64,000 nt of DNA from Phycisphaerales bacterium (GTDB lineage: Bacteria; Planctomycetota; Phycisphaerae; Phycisphaerales; UBA1924), in NCBI GenBank assembly GCA_029260375.1, contig JAJDDI010000053.1, positions 62,001 to 126,000 on the forward strand. Direction: 5' to 3'. The position numbers were made by a program, and so were the translations under genes. The stretch's first letter is position 1. Every line of letters starts with the position of its first letter. Of the stretch, positions 7,489 to 16,427 are shown in pieces. The notes beneath the pieces were generated by a model that saw only the letters and a list, made by a program, of their open reading frames with translations, was not told the DNA's origin and searched no databases.

Positions 7489-8646
7489 TTACTCGGGCAA
7501 CGCCCGCGGGCGCTCCGCCCGGTACCGCCGCCACGCGAACGCCCCGACCACCCCGCCAACAATGAACCAGACCGCGCCGCTCACCGCGACCTCCACAATC
7601 ACCGCGATCGTCGCCAGCAGCGTTCGCAGCCCGTTGTTCCAGGCCGAGCCCATCCGCTCGTCGAACCACGCCCAAAGCCCCGTCTCTTCCTGAGCGACCT
7701 CTTCTGTCTCGGCGTCTGGCTCGCGCAGCACAACCGCGACCGTCGCCAGACGCACCAGGGCGCCAAGCTGATCCCGCTCACCCGCGAGCCCCTCGATCCG
7801 CGCCCGCACCTGCGACAGCTCACGGCGCACCTTCAGGATGTCGTCAAGATCCGCGTTCTCGCGCGAGTCCAGCAGCGCCAGCAGTTCTTCTTCGACGCGC
7901 TGCTCGTTCCGCAGGTTCGCCTCGATGTCCACCACCCGCCCCGTCACGTCCTCGCCCACCACGCGCTCCGAGCGGACCTCGCCCAGCCCGCGCAGCGACC
8001 CGATCACCTCGTCCAGGCGCCCCGCCTCGACCCGCAGCGTCAGCTCCGCCTCGACGCGACCCTTCGCGCCCTCGCGGGCGTTCGACTCCTGCACAAACTC
8101 GCCCCGCGCCGCGCTGACGAGATTGTGCGCCATGACCACCGCCGCCCGCACGTCCGGAGTCGTCAGCTGCATCGACGCCCGGCGCACGACCTGGCGGGCC
8201 AGAGTCGGAGACTGGTCCGATCTAAAAAGCACAGAGACGCCGTTCCCAGAACCCGACGCAGCCGCATACGAACGCCACTCGTTCGACTTTGCGTCCCTGC
8301 CCATGGACAGTCGATCCGAACTGATACCCTGCCCGAACACTGAATCAGCGTCTGCAAACTCTGCAATCGCCGACGCATCCGGCATCCGCCGCGCCGCCTT
8401 CCGCGCCTTTCCCAGCGACGGCAGCATGATCCACACCACGAGCACAAGAACAACCGACGCGGCCAAACCAAGCATGGCCCCCGACCCGATGGGCTTCTTC
8501 ACCGCGCTTGCGGGCGCCATCGCCGGCTCGCCCCGTGTCTCCTCGATCGCCCGCCGCCAGAGGTCCGTCCCGCCCCTGGGCGATGTCATCTCGCCCAGCG
8601 CCCGCGTCAGCACGTCCCCGTGTGTCTCACCGGTCATGTTCATCAC
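7489..8646 (-). CDS. DUF4349 membrane protein, probable anti-sigma partner
   Basis: A 385-residue protein with a cytoplasmic N-terminal part, a first membrane segment near residues 55-75 (MLGLAASVVLVLVVWIML), an extracytoplasmic DUF4349 region (VVRRASMQLTTPDVRAAV, RVVDIEANLRNEQRVEEEL coiled coil, DILKVRRELSQVRARIEGL) and a final membrane segment with an Arg-rich end. Its start overlaps the stop of the ECF sigma gene by four bases, so the pair is translationally coupled, and the short cytoplasmic N terminus could hold the sigma factor. A stretch at about 8215-8430 has lower G+C than the rest. Confidence 0.75.
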   Translation of the reverse strand: MMNMTGETHGDVLTRALGEMTSPRGGTDLWRRAIEETRGEPAMAPASAVKKPIGSGAMLGLAASVVLVLVVWIMLPSLGKARKAARRMPDASAIAEFADADSVFGQGISSDRLSMGRDAKSNEWRSYAAASGSGNGVSVLFRSDQSPTLARQVVRRASMQLTTPDVRAAVVMAHNLVSAARGEFVQESNAREGAKGRVEAELTLRVEAGRLDEVIGSLRGLGEVRSERVVGEDVTGRVVDIEANLRNEQRVEEELLALLDSRENADLDDILKVRRELSQVRARIEGLAGERDQLGALVRLATVAVVLREPDAETEEVAQEETGLWAWFDERMGSAWNNGLRTLLATIAVIVEVAVSGAVWFIVGGVVGAFAWRRYRAERPRALPE

Positions 8647-9245
8647 GCCGCTCCGATCCGCTCGTCATCGAGCAGGCGACCCAGATCCGCCCGCAGCCTC
8701 GCCAGCCCCTTGCGCACGCGCGACTTGAGCGTGCCCAGCGGCACACCCAGGACCTCCGCCGCCTGTTTCTGCGTCAGCCCCGCGTGATGGCACAGCATCA
8801 CCGCCTCGCGCTCCGCGACGGGCAGCCGGTCCACCGACGCCCGCAGCGGGGCTCGCAACTCCCCAAGCCCGTGCCCGACGCCATCGCCGGTCGAGTCGGC
8901 GCCGCGGGCCTCGCCCGCGCGCTTCGTCGCCCGCCGTGCCACCGACTCGCGGCGCTGCAGCTCCCGGCACCGGTTGATCACCACCCGGTACAGCCACGTC
9001 CGCACGCTCGCACGCCCGTCGAACGTCCCCGCGAAGCGGATCACCCGAACCCACGACTCCTGCACCGCCTCCTCAGCCGGCCCGCGCGAGCCCACCAGCC
9101 CGCACGCCAACCCCAGCAGCGCCCCCTCGTGCCGCTCGGCCAGTTCGCCCAGCGCGCTCTCGTCACCCGCAGCAAACCGACGAAGCAACGCCTCATCGCT
9201 CAGATCGGGCCCGGGCACGTCATGCATCGGAACACGCACACCCAT
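8643..9245 (-). CDS. ECF RNA polymerase sigma factor
   Basis: A 200-residue sigma-70 family protein with region 2 (LRRFAAGDESALGELAERHE ... VQESWVRVIRFAGTFDGR, with the RTWLYRVVINRCRE core-binding helix) and region 4 (LPVAEREAVMLCHHAGLTQ, EVLGVPLGTLKSRVRKGLAR). It is the first gene of a two-gene unit with the DUF4349 membrane protein. The start at 9245 is the first in frame; MHDVPGPDLSDEALLRR, six residues in, is an alternative. Confidence 0.9.
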   Translation of the reverse strand: MGVRVPMHDVPGPDLSDEALLRRFAAGDESALGELAERHEGALLGLACGLVGSRGPAEEAVQESWVRVIRFAGTFDGRASVRTWLYRVVINRCRELQRRESVARRATKRAGEARGADSTGDGVGHGLGELRAPLRASVDRLPVAEREAVMLCHHAGLTQKQAAEVLGVPLGTLKSRVRKGLARLRADLGRLLDDERIGAA

Positions 9246-9321
9246 AGACCACCTCTACGCGGGCGCGGATGTCCGGCCTGTTGTTTTTTCTCAATCGCGG
9301 GGGAATGACGGGCGAATCACG

Positions 9322-9786
9322 TCATCCGTCATCGGTCGGCGGGTTCCATCCCAGCGACGCCGCACGGCTCCTGAACACGCCCCGCAGCGCGCCCATGTCC
9401 GTCGCCACGCGCCGCGCCTCCTCGAACAGCGGCGACTCACGCGACACCCCGTCCGCCACCCCTCCCGCGAACTGGCGGAGCTGCTCGCGCAGGCCCTGGC
9501 TCGGCGCCTCGTCGGCCACCATTGCCGGCGCATCCTGTTCTCCCTCGGGAGCCGCACGCCGCTGCGACACGACCACCGCGCCCACCACACCGCCGATGAC
9601 CAGCACGCCGACGATCACCGCCCCGCGCCCCCCCAGCGCCGAGGGCGGGCGCCCGGGTTCGGGCGCCGTGCAGGCCAGACGCTCACGCAGACGCGCTCGC
9701 GCCGCGTCGCTCAGCCCCTCGCCCCCGAGTGGTTCGCTCCGCAACCGCGACTCGATCCCGCCAAAGTTGTTCTCACGCCCGCTCAT
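9322..9786 (-). CDS. small single-pass membrane protein, probable anti-sigma regulator
   Basis: 154 residues starting MSGRENNFGGIESRLRSE, with a cytoplasmic N-terminal part of about 60 residues, one membrane segment (AVIVGVLVIGGVVGAVVV) and an extracytoplasmic tail without recognisable domain. The ATG at 9786 lies inside the end of the upstream sigma gene (14-base overlap), a strong sign of coupling. The layout suggests an anti-sigma factor, but no zinc-binding HxxxCxxC motif is present, so this role is inferred from context only. Confidence 0.65.
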   Translation of the reverse strand: MSGRENNFGGIESRLRSEPLGGEGLSDAARARLRERLACTAPEPGRPPSALGGRGAVIVGVLVIGGVVGAVVVSQRRAAPEGEQDAPAMVADEAPSQGLREQLRQFAGGVADGVSRESPLFEEARRVATDMGALRGVFRSRAASLGWNPPTDDG

Positions 9787-10366
9787 ACGCCGCCTCCCGT
9801 CCGACCATCTCCGGCCCATCCCCCGCCCGCGCCGCCACGATCTCGCCCAGCGTCTTGCGCGCCCGGTGCAGTGTCACCCGCACCCCGACCCTCGTCTTGC
9901 CCATCACCCGCGCGATCTGCCCCGGGTCCAGGTCCTCGCTGTACCGCAGCCACAACGCCTCGAACGCCTCGGGGCTGAGCGCCTCCCGCGCCGTCGTCCA
10001 CACCGACTCGCCCTCGCGCCCCTCGCCCGCGTCCGCGCTCTCGGGCGCTTGCCGGTCCCGGTCCCGCGCCGACTTCTGCCTCCGACGCACCACGTTGATG
10101 ATCTCCCGCCTCGCGATCGTCAGCATCCACGGCGCCACCGGCTCGCCCTCCCGATACGTCTTGATCGATCTCCACGTCCGCAGCAACGCCTCCTGCGTCA
10201 CCTCCTCCGCGTCGTGCCGGTCGCGGAGGCGCGAGAGCGCCAGGCGATAGATCCGCCCCTCGAACCGGTCCACGAGCATCCCGAAGCACGCCCGATCACC
10301 GGCGCGAGCGCGCGCAGCGAGCGCCTCGTCGCTCACCCCGCCAGACTGCTGAACCGCTTCTTGCAT
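9773..10366 (-). CDS. ECF RNA polymerase sigma factor
   Basis: 197 residues with region 2 (ARAGDRACFGMLVDRFEGRI, DAEEVTQEALLRTWRSIKTY, PWMLTIARREIINVVRRR) and region 4 (LSPEAFEALWLRYSEDLDP, RVMGKTRVGVRVTLHRARK). The linker is rich in Asp/Glu/Arg. The ATG at 10366 is preferred over a TTG one codon earlier. It sits between an exported protein gene (10382-11338, 15 bases upstream) and its overlapping membrane partner, so the three look like one operon. Confidence 0.9.
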   Translation of the reverse strand: MQEAVQQSGGVSDEALAARARAGDRACFGMLVDRFEGRIYRLALSRLRDRHDAEEVTQEALLRTWRSIKTYREGEPVAPWMLTIARREIINVVRRRQKSARDRDRQAPESADAGEGREGESVWTTAREALSPEAFEALWLRYSEDLDPGQIARVMGKTRVGVRVTLHRARKTLGEIVAARAGDGPEMVGREAAYERA

Positions 10367-10381
10367 CAAGCCCCCAGTCGC

Positions 10382-11338
10382 TCAGCCGCCTATCCGCACC
10401 TCGCCCAGCAGCTCGCCCACTTTCTCCGCCGCAACACGCAGCGAACACCGCACCGTCCGCCCTTCCGATTCCAGCCGGATCCCTCGCGTCAGGTCGAGCA
10501 TCGCCCTGAACTCCTCGTCGTCCGACTCACGCGCGATCATGCGCCCCAGCGCCAGCAATCCCTGCCCGATGTCCACGATCGAGTTCGCCTCGTCCTCGTT
10601 CTCTGTCGTCAGGGCCAGCACGCCGAACGCGTCGTCCCCGTCCTGCCCGACCGCCGCGTACAACGCCTCGGCCTTGCGCGCGATCTCGCTCACCGGCGCA
10701 AACCCGATCAGCCCCGGCACGTCCGACGCCATCACGCTCAGGATCACCCCGTCGTGCGGCCCCCCTGCGGCCTGCTCGATCGCGTCGCCCGCCATCCCGG
10801 CACGCTTCCCGTCAAGCACCTGCAAGCCCTTGTCCAGCCAGCCCATGCCCGGCGACGCCAGCATCACCCGCCCGTTGTTCCCGGTCTCGATCGTCAGCGC
10901 GTGGATCACCTCGTCGTCCTCGCCCACCCGCCAGACATCGTGCCCGCCGACGCGGATCTCCACGTCCCCGTTCATCGCCTCGTGCCACGCGCTGAGCTTC
11001 TGCCCGATCCGGTCGATCGCCGAGGTCCCGCTGATCAGGATGACCATCGACTCATCATCATGCACCCCGTCCCACCCGTACAGCGTCACCCCGTGCACGT
11101 CGCGCCCCAGCTCCAGATCACCCAGCAACTGGGCCACGTCGGGGTCCTCGTCGATCCCCTCCTCGATCTTCTCAAGAAGCATCCGCCCCAGGTCGCATCC
11201 CAGCGCCTGCTCCAGGTCCAGATGCACCAGCCAGTTCGACTCGGCATCGACCTGCCGCTCAGGCACGGGCCCCGCCAACGCAAAGGCCCCGATCGTCATC
11301 ACGCCCGCCGCCGCCAGCCCATGAACTGTGTTCATCAT
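10382..11338 (-). CDS. exported protein of unknown function, first gene of a sigma operon
   Basis: 318 residues beginning MMNTVHGLAAAGVMTIGAFA, a probable signal peptide cleaved after ALAGPVPE. The mature part is acidic with segments such as WLVHLDLEQALGCDLGRMLL and MVILISGTSAIDRIGQKL and has no motif I know. Placed directly upstream of an ECF sigma gene, it may be sensed by, or be a target of, that sigma system; that is inference from position. An upstream in-frame extension to 11419 exists but the signal peptide fixes the ATG at 11338. Confidence 0.7.
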   Translation of the reverse strand: MMNTVHGLAAAGVMTIGAFALAGPVPERQVDAESNWLVHLDLEQALGCDLGRMLLEKIEEGIDEDPDVAQLLGDLELGRDVHGVTLYGWDGVHDDESMVILISGTSAIDRIGQKLSAWHEAMNGDVEIRVGGHDVWRVGEDDEVIHALTIETGNNGRVMLASPGMGWLDKGLQVLDGKRAGMAGDAIEQAAGGPHDGVILSVMASDVPGLIGFAPVSEIARKAEALYAAVGQDGDDAFGVLALTTENEDEANSIVDIGQGLLALGRMIARESDDEEFRAMLDLTRGIRLESEGRTVRCSLRVAAEKVGELLGEVRIGG

Positions 11339-11419
11339 CGCGTCGCTCCTCACGCGGCCATCCACCAGTCTGGGGCCGCCCACTGAGGTACGACGGGCCC
11401 GCTCCCGCGTTACGCCCAT

Positions 11420-12403
11420 TTATGACGCGACCACCGGCGCCCTGAGCATCCGGTTGCGTTTCCGGACCAGCAGCACCAGCCCCACGATGTAAACCAGCCC
11501 GCCCAGCCCCAGGCCGGCGGCCATGACAACCCCCCACAGCGGGAACCCACCGGCGCCAGAGGCGCCAAGACCCGCCGGCCGCCATCCCGTTGAGGCGCCC
11601 TGCGACGCCAGCGGCTTGTCCCAACTGGCCGGGAAGTTCGCAAACCCCTGCGGATCAGACACCAGATCAAGAACGTATTCCGAGAGGTACGCCGACTCTT
11701 CCGACGTGCTCGCACGATCCATGTCGAGCCCCGCCGCCTGGTACACGCGCGCGGACGCGTCAGCGTCAAACGCCGCCCCGCCGTCGATCTCATCGCCACT
11801 CGCGTTGGTCAGCGACCACGACAGATCCGCAAGATCGATCTCGACAGACACGTCCGCGCCGGCGCCGCGGAAGTCGAGCGTCAACGTGCCTGCTGCCACG
11901 CTCGATGTCGCGTCCGTCGTCAGGTCGGCATGGAGCGCGATCCGGTAGCTCTCCGGGTCGCGCGTTCCCAAGTTTCCGGTGCTGCTCATCTGACTCGGGC
12001 GGAGCATGTCGTCAATCGTCCCGGTGCTGGCGCCACCGCCGCCAGCGCCCATCATCTGGTTCATCTGCGCCGTCGCCGCCATCGACCCCGCAACGCCCAC
12101 CACCGGCATCGACCCGATCACCGCCACCAGCGTCCAACCGCACACGAGCAAGAACCCGCTGCCGCGCAGTCGAACCGCCATCCGCGGCGTGCTCACCCCC
12201 ACCCGCAGCAGCGACGCCCCGCACTCCGGGCACCGCTCCTCACCCATCGCGACCAGCTCGTACCCGCACCCGCCGCACGCCGCGCCCCGGCGCATCCACC
12301 CAGGCGCCGACACGCTCCGGAGCACCAGCACCACCCCGACCGCGAACAGGATCCCCAGAACCGGCAGCCACATCGCCCACGACAGAAACATGAACCACAT
12401 CAT
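11420..12403 (-). CDS. zinc-ribbon membrane protein of unknown function
   Basis: 327 residues: N-terminal membrane segment (WLPVLGILFAVGVVLVL), a zinc ribbon with two CxxC knuckles (CGGCGYELV and RCPECGASLL), a second membrane segment (GFLLVCGWTLVAVIGSMPVV), a long soluble Thr/Ser/Ala-rich region and a final membrane segment with a basic end (YIVGLVLLVRKRNRML). The ATG at 12403 follows a GGGAGG ribosome site. Short zinc-ribbon membrane proteins of this kind are frequent in Planctomycetota but their job is unknown. Confidence 0.7.
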   Translation of the reverse strand: MMWFMFLSWAMWLPVLGILFAVGVVLVLRSVSAPGWMRRGAACGGCGYELVAMGEERCPECGASLLRVGVSTPRMAVRLRGSGFLLVCGWTLVAVIGSMPVVGVAGSMAATAQMNQMMGAGGGGASTGTIDDMLRPSQMSSTGNLGTRDPESYRIALHADLTTDATSSVAAGTLTLDFRGAGADVSVEIDLADLSWSLTNASGDEIDGGAAFDADASARVYQAAGLDMDRASTSEESAYLSEYVLDLVSDPQGFANFPASWDKPLASQGASTGWRPAGLGASGAGGFPLWGVVMAAGLGLGGLVYIVGLVLLVRKRNRMLRAPVVAS

Positions 12404-12439
12404 CAGAACACCTCCCAAGGCTCACGAGCCTCCACACCG

Positions 12440-12468
12440 CCTGAGATTCTGTCCCAACAGCCTATAGT
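12440..12468 (+). promoter_or_regulatory. weak sigma-70-like promoter of the aldolase gene
   Basis: TATAGT at 12463-12468 is a good -10 match, about 43 bases before the ATG; the -35 region (TGAGAT around 12442) is poor. Divergent genes leave only 107 bases here, so both promoters must lie in it. Confidence 0.3.
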
Positions 12469-12510
12469 GGCGCCAGACCGACTCGAACCTCCATCAACGG
12501 GAATCCACCC

Positions 12511-13611
12511 ATGCCGAACCTGACGATCAACCCCCGCCAGATCCTGGGCGATAACGCCGATTCCCTCCTCAACCACGAGTCCAAGACCGTCTCCAAGTCC
12601 GCCCTCCACCTCCCGGGCCCGGACTTCATCGACCGCGTCGTCGCCCTCTCCGACCGCAACCCCTCGGTCATGCGCAACTTCCAGACCATCCTCAACTCCG
12701 GGCGCCTTGGGGGCTCGGGCTTCGTCTCCATCCTCCCCGTTGACCAGGGCATCGAGCACTCCGCCGGCGCCTCCTTCGCCCCCAACCCCGCCTACTTCGA
12801 CCCCGCCAACATCGTCCAGCTCGCCATCGACGGCGGCTGCAACGCCGTCGCCTCAACCTTCGGCGTCCTCGGCAGCGTCTCCCGCAAGTACGCCCACAAG
12901 ATCCCCTTCATCGTCAAGTTCAACCACAACGAGCTGATGACCTACCCCAACACCTTCAACCAGATCCCCTTCGGCTCCATCACCCAGGCCTACGAGATGG
13001 GCGCCGTCGCCGTCGGCGCCACCATCTACTTCGGCTCTGACGAATCCGAACACCAGATCCAGTACGTCTCCGAGATGTTCCACCACGCCCACGAGCTGGG
13101 CATGGTCACCGTCCTCTGGTGCTACATCCGCAACCCCGCCTTCAAGGTCAACGGCGTGGACTACCACAGCTCCGCCGACCTCACCGGCCAAGCCAACCAC
13201 CTGGGCGTCACCATCGAGGCCGACATCATCAAGCAGAAGCTCCCCACCAACAACGGCGGGTACGCCGCCCTTAACTCGGGCGACTCGTCCTACGGCAAGT
13301 TCGACAAACGCGTCTACACCGACCTGGCCGGCTGCGACGAGACCGGCGCCGGCGGGCACCCCATCGACCTCTGCCGCTACCAGATCCTCAACAACTACAT
13401 GGGCCGCGCCCCGCTCATCAACTCCGGCGGCGAGTCCAAGGGCGCCTCCGACCTCACCGACGCCGTCACCACCGCCGTCATCAACAAACGCGCCGGCGGC
13501 ATGGGCCTCATCTCCGGACGCAAGGCCTTCCAGCGCCCCATGAAGGAAGGCGCCGCCCTGCTCAACGCGATCCAGGACGTGTATCTGGATGAGTCGATCA
13601 CGGTGGCGTAA
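12511..13611 (+). CDS. fbaB: class I fructose-bisphosphate aldolase (DhnA type)
   Basis: Cleaves fructose-1,6-bisphosphate in glycolysis and makes it in gluconeogenesis, through a lysine Schiff base and without metal. The 366-residue protein matches the bacterial/archaeal class I family throughout: [66 protein letters not shown] and the phosphate-binding end [18 protein letters not shown]. Codon choice is extremely biased to C-ending codons even for this window, as expected for a highly expressed gene. It stands alone between divergent and unrelated genes. Confidence 0.93.
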   Translation: MPNLTINPRQILGDNADSLLNHESKTVSKSALHLPGPDFIDRVVALSDRNPSVMRNFQTILNSGRLGGSGFVSILPVDQGIEHSAGASFAPNPAYFDPANIVQLAIDGGCNAVASTFGVLGSVSRKYAHKIPFIVKFNHNELMTYPNTFNQIPFGSITQAYEMGAVAVGATIYFGSDESEHQIQYVSEMFHHAHELGMVTVLWCYIRNPAFKVNGVDYHSSADLTGQANHLGVTIEADIIKQKLPTNNGGYAALNSGDSSYGKFDKRVYTDLAGCDETGAGGHPIDLCRYQILNNYMGRAPLINSGGESKGASDLTDAVTTAVINKRAGGMGLISGRKAFQRPMKEGAALLNAIQDVYLDESITVA

Positions 13612-13762
13612 TCACACGCCTGCTAGTGCCCAATAACTTTGCTACCCTTGCCCAAGCCGGAATTTGCGCAAAATTGCGCACATATGTGGAGAATTGCCGA
13701 ACGGAGTTCAGTGTCCTACGATTATCGTTCACTGGGGGGGAGACCTCGTCGAAGAGGTTTAA

Positions 13763-13942
13763 ATGGCCATGCTAGATTTAGCACTAATCGGAATCGCTAC
13801 TGTCTTAGTAGCACGCATTCTTCACCCACTCGCCGAGAATGCAGGCGACTGGGTTGCAAGACTTTTTACTGGCGACCAGATATCTGATCGCACAGAAAAA
13901 CGTAATTCCGATCACACCCCCCCAGCAACCTATTTCGAGTAG
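13763..13942 (+). CDS. 59-residue single-pass membrane protein in AT-richer island
   Basis: ATG at 13763 follows a GAAGAGG ribosome site at good spacing. The protein begins MAMLDLALIGIATVLVARIL, a hydrophobic segment, then HPLAENAGDWVARLFTGDQI and a polar tail ending PPATYFE. It has no recognised family. Codon use (ATT, CTT, TTA, GTA) is unlike the flanking core genes and matches the next gene, 47 bases downstream, so the two probably arrived together. Confidence 0.6.
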   Translation: MAMLDLALIGIATVLVARILHPLAENAGDWVARLFTGDQISDRTEKRNSDHTPPATYFE

Positions 13943-13989
13943 CGTTTTATTTTGCTGCCGATCTACTGGCTTGCTGCGGGGTATCTAGC

Positions 13990-15423
13990 TTGGTTTCTCA
14001 AGAGTTGACTCAACAAGCTAATTGGAAACCGTGGTCGGCAGTCGGAGCAATTGTCGCATCTGTTGTTGCTTGGGCCGCAATTCCAGATCGGGAACTCGCA
14101 TACCGCATTGCATTAGCAATAACCGTCCTGTACGGCTTGCTTGCTGTTAGTTGGGTAGGGCGTCGCAGAATCCACACCGCATTGGAGACTGTGGCTCGAG
14201 AGTCACGAGCCCGGCTCAACGGACCTGACCAGAACTTCCGATACGCATTGTTGAGACCTATACCGATCTGTTGGGGAGGCTTCTCAAGGCTCTTAACTAG
14301 GACCCTGGCTCGGCAAGCAACGTGGGTCGCGTTCGGTTCACTCGCGCTTAGTCAGCTTATTCTTGCACCCGTTTTTGTGGCTCACCGCAATACGCCGCTT
14401 CCAAGCCCATGGAACAAGCCGATTGCCTACCCTGCCGTTTCTGCATTGCTATTCACAGCATTCTCGTTTTTGGGCTTTGTGATTGCACAAGCCCGAACCA
14501 GAATTGAGCAAGCATCGCCAACCAATAGGATCTCTGCAGAGATACTCGCTGCCGTCAACAAGTACGCGCCGTCCAGAAAAAGCCCCAAAGAATGTCGACT
14601 AGACGTAGCCTTGAACGACTCAGGCCCAATTAGTATCATCTCTGCAACTGCTCGCGACCTACTGCAGGTTAATACCAACTCGAACCAAGATGTCTTCCAG
14701 GCCGCCTGGGAGTCGGACCCAACAAAAAGGTTCCGACTACTCCTAGCAAACCCCTGCTCCAAATGCCTATTGGCACGCGACCGGCGACTTAATGGTCGTA
14801 TTTGCGAGTTTTATATCAACCCATATATACGGATGCTTGCGGTCTTGGAGAAACACACCAAATCTCATCCTGGCCAAATTGAAATACGCTACTACGATTC
14901 AGAGCCTGAGTATCGCATGCTCTTGAGTGCCGAACGACTCGTCTTGCAACGATATGGAAGGTTTTCTCACGGCTGGCAAGATCCGCCGATCGTGCTGCAT
15001 AGCGTTCTATTCGCAACTGCAGTCAAGAGCGCTCTTCGAAGCGCCAGCCCAGACCCGATGGAGCAATGCGAGCACATCGAGAAGTGTGCGTTTAGTTCCT
15101 TCAAATCGGCGCTCGCTACTGAGCTAGATAATGATCCCTCAAAGAGCCAATACGGGTTTGACGGCGATCGACAATCGATATTCGATTACTACCGGACTCT
15201 ATTTGAACGAAATTGGCAGTCAGCGGCCGATCGCGTTGAATGCTGCTTTATTGACTGGCCAACGGAACGACTTCAAGTTTTGGCTAAACATTGTCATGTC
15301 GATAAAAAAACTGTGAGAAACAGCCATTGGAAGTCTGATTCATTGCGCGATGCGATACTACACAGACTCGGGCTGTTTGAAGAATTTGAGAACCAACTCA
15401 AAGGGTCGGAAGCCAACTCGTAA
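13990..15423 (+). CDS. membrane-anchored protein with degenerate PLD-like domain
   Basis: 477 residues from a TTG start (no better start nearby). Four hydrophobic segments lie in the first 190 residues (about 16-31, 37-57, 108-130, 146-170). The C-terminal half resembles the phospholipase-D-like domains found in some stress and conflict proteins: ISIISATARDLLQ, then KRFRLLLANPCSKCLLARDR, a helix INPYIRMLAVLEKH, IEIRYYDSEPEYRMLLS and a final FDYYRTLFERNWQSAADRV. The HxK catalytic pair is not visible, so it may bind rather than cleave. G+C is near 50 percent against about 70 percent around it. Function unknown; a sensor or effector role is inference. Confidence 0.7.
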   Translation: MVSQELTQQANWKPWSAVGAIVASVVAWAAIPDRELAYRIALAITVLYGLLAVSWVGRRRIHTALETVARESRARLNGPDQNFRYALLRPIPICWGGFSRLLTRTLARQATWVAFGSLALSQLILAPVFVAHRNTPLPSPWNKPIAYPAVSALLFTAFSFLGFVIAQARTRIEQASPTNRISAEILAAVNKYAPSRKSPKECRLDVALNDSGPISIISATARDLLQVNTNSNQDVFQAAWESDPTKRFRLLLANPCSKCLLARDRRLNGRICEFYINPYIRMLAVLEKHTKSHPGQIEIRYYDSEPEYRMLLSAERLVLQRYGRFSHGWQDPPIVLHSVLFATAVKSALRSASPDPMEQCEHIEKCAFSSFKSALATELDNDPSKSQYGFDGDRQSIFDYYRTLFERNWQSAADRVECCFIDWPTERLQVLAKHCHVDKKTVRNSHWKSDSLRDAILHRLGLFEEFENQLKGSEANS

Positions 15424-15447
15424 GCGATGACACTCCTCAGTTATCGA

Positions 15448-15702
15448 CTAGGTTGGCTTCTTGAAAAGTACGGCAAGAAAATCTGCCACGAACCCCCCAC
15501 CCACCGATCCGCCCCAGAATCCGGTAGGGGCCAATCGACCCCCCAGAATGCCCCGGGCCACGCTCTCACCCGTTTCCTGCTCTGAGAACCCGTCCTGCGC
15601 CATCGCCCGAGCGTACTCGCTTCCATAAAGCGAACCCCCCAGGTATTTTCCCTCCCGCAGGAACAACCGATCCCATCGGGTGGTTCGCCCTGCGACCCGC
15701 AT
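15448..15702 (-). CDS. small protein of unknown function
   Basis: 84 residues beginning MRVAGRTTRWDRLFLREGKY with a charged first half (YGSEYARAMAQDGFSEQETG) and a glycine/hydrophobic second half ending VADFLAVLFKKPT, possibly amphipathic or membrane-associated. Base composition is between island and core. It ends close to the stop of the PLD-like gene on the other strand. Moderate support only: sensible composition and a clear ATG. Confidence 0.45.
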   Translation of the reverse strand: MRVAGRTTRWDRLFLREGKYLGGSLYGSEYARAMAQDGFSEQETGESVARGILGGRLAPTGFWGGSVGGGFVADFLAVLFKKPT

Positions 15703-15725
15703 CGCCGCGGACGGGGAGTCTGCAC

Positions 15726-16427
15726 GTGCCCAGTTCAGTTCAAAGCGACCAGGCCACCGCGGCTTTCGCGCCCGGTGGGCTCGCCGACACCATCGCCGAC
15801 GACGCCGGCGTCGCCCTCATCGTCGTCGACGCCGATCTCCGCCTCCGATATGCCAACGCCCACGCCCAGGCCTGCCTCAAGGACCGAGCCCACAACCCCG
15901 CCGAGGGCTGCATCGGGCGCCCGCTCTGCGACCTCTTCCCGGGCCCCATCGCCCGCGAGTACGCACAGACCGCGTCCCAGGCCTGCGACGCCAACGCCCC
16001 CGTCGATCTCGTGGGCATGATCGCCGGCGTCTGGCGACGCCTCACCTTCCGCCCCGTCGCGTTCGAGGAACAGCGTTGCGTCCTGATCAGCTCGCCGCCC
16101 CCGAGCGTCTTCCACACCACCACCCCGGCGCGCATCACCCGGCGCACCACCCGGGACGAGCTCGGCCCGATCGCCAAGCTCACCGCCCGCGAACTCGATA
16201 TCCTCCGCCTCGTCGGCCTGGGACTCAACACCACCCAGACCGCCGAGCGCCTCTCGCGATCCGTCAAGACCGTTGACGGACACCTGCTCTCCATCCGCAA
16301 CAAGATCGGCCAGCTCACCCGCACCGAGCTGGCCGCCCTCGCCATCCAGACCGGCCTCACCCGCGTGGACGACGAAGAGATTCAGCGCATCGCACGCCAG
16401 GCCCGCGCCACAACCGCTCACAACTAG
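15726..16427 (+). CDS. PAS domain / LuxR-type transcriptional regulator
   Basis: 233 residues. The first 120 look like a PAS fold (VALIVVDADLRLRYANAHAQ, then CIGRPLCDLFPGPIAREY) that would sense a small ligand or redox state. The C-terminal 70 residues are a LuxR/FixJ helix-turn-helix: LTARELDILRLVGLGLNTTQ, ERLSRSVKTVDGHLLSIRNK. No receiver domain. Start is GTG at 15726; no ATG is available upstream in frame. The stop codon overlaps the first bases of a MITE-like element, so the element may have supplied the end of the gene. Confidence 0.85.
   Translation: MPSSVQSDQATAAFAPGGLADTIADDAGVALIVVDADLRLRYANAHAQACLKDRAHNPAEGCIGRPLCDLFPGPIAREYAQTASQACDANAPVDLVGMIAGVWRRLTFRPVAFEEQRCVLISSPPPSVFHTTTPARITRRTTRDELGPIAKLTARELDILRLVGLGLNTTQTAERLSRSVKTVDGHLLSIRNKIGQLTRTELAALAIQTGLTRVDDEEIQRIARQARATTAHN

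Noticed and set aside
9269-11386. 705-codon plus-strand frame over the sigma operon
   Set aside because: Complementary to sigma factor and exported-protein genes with clear homology; composition is typical of antisense frames in G+C-rich DNA.
13639-13887. 82-codon frame before the AT-rich island
   Set aside because: No ribosome site and a random-looking Arg/Ser-rich peptide; the 59-residue frame at 13763 has a better start and hydrophobic pattern.
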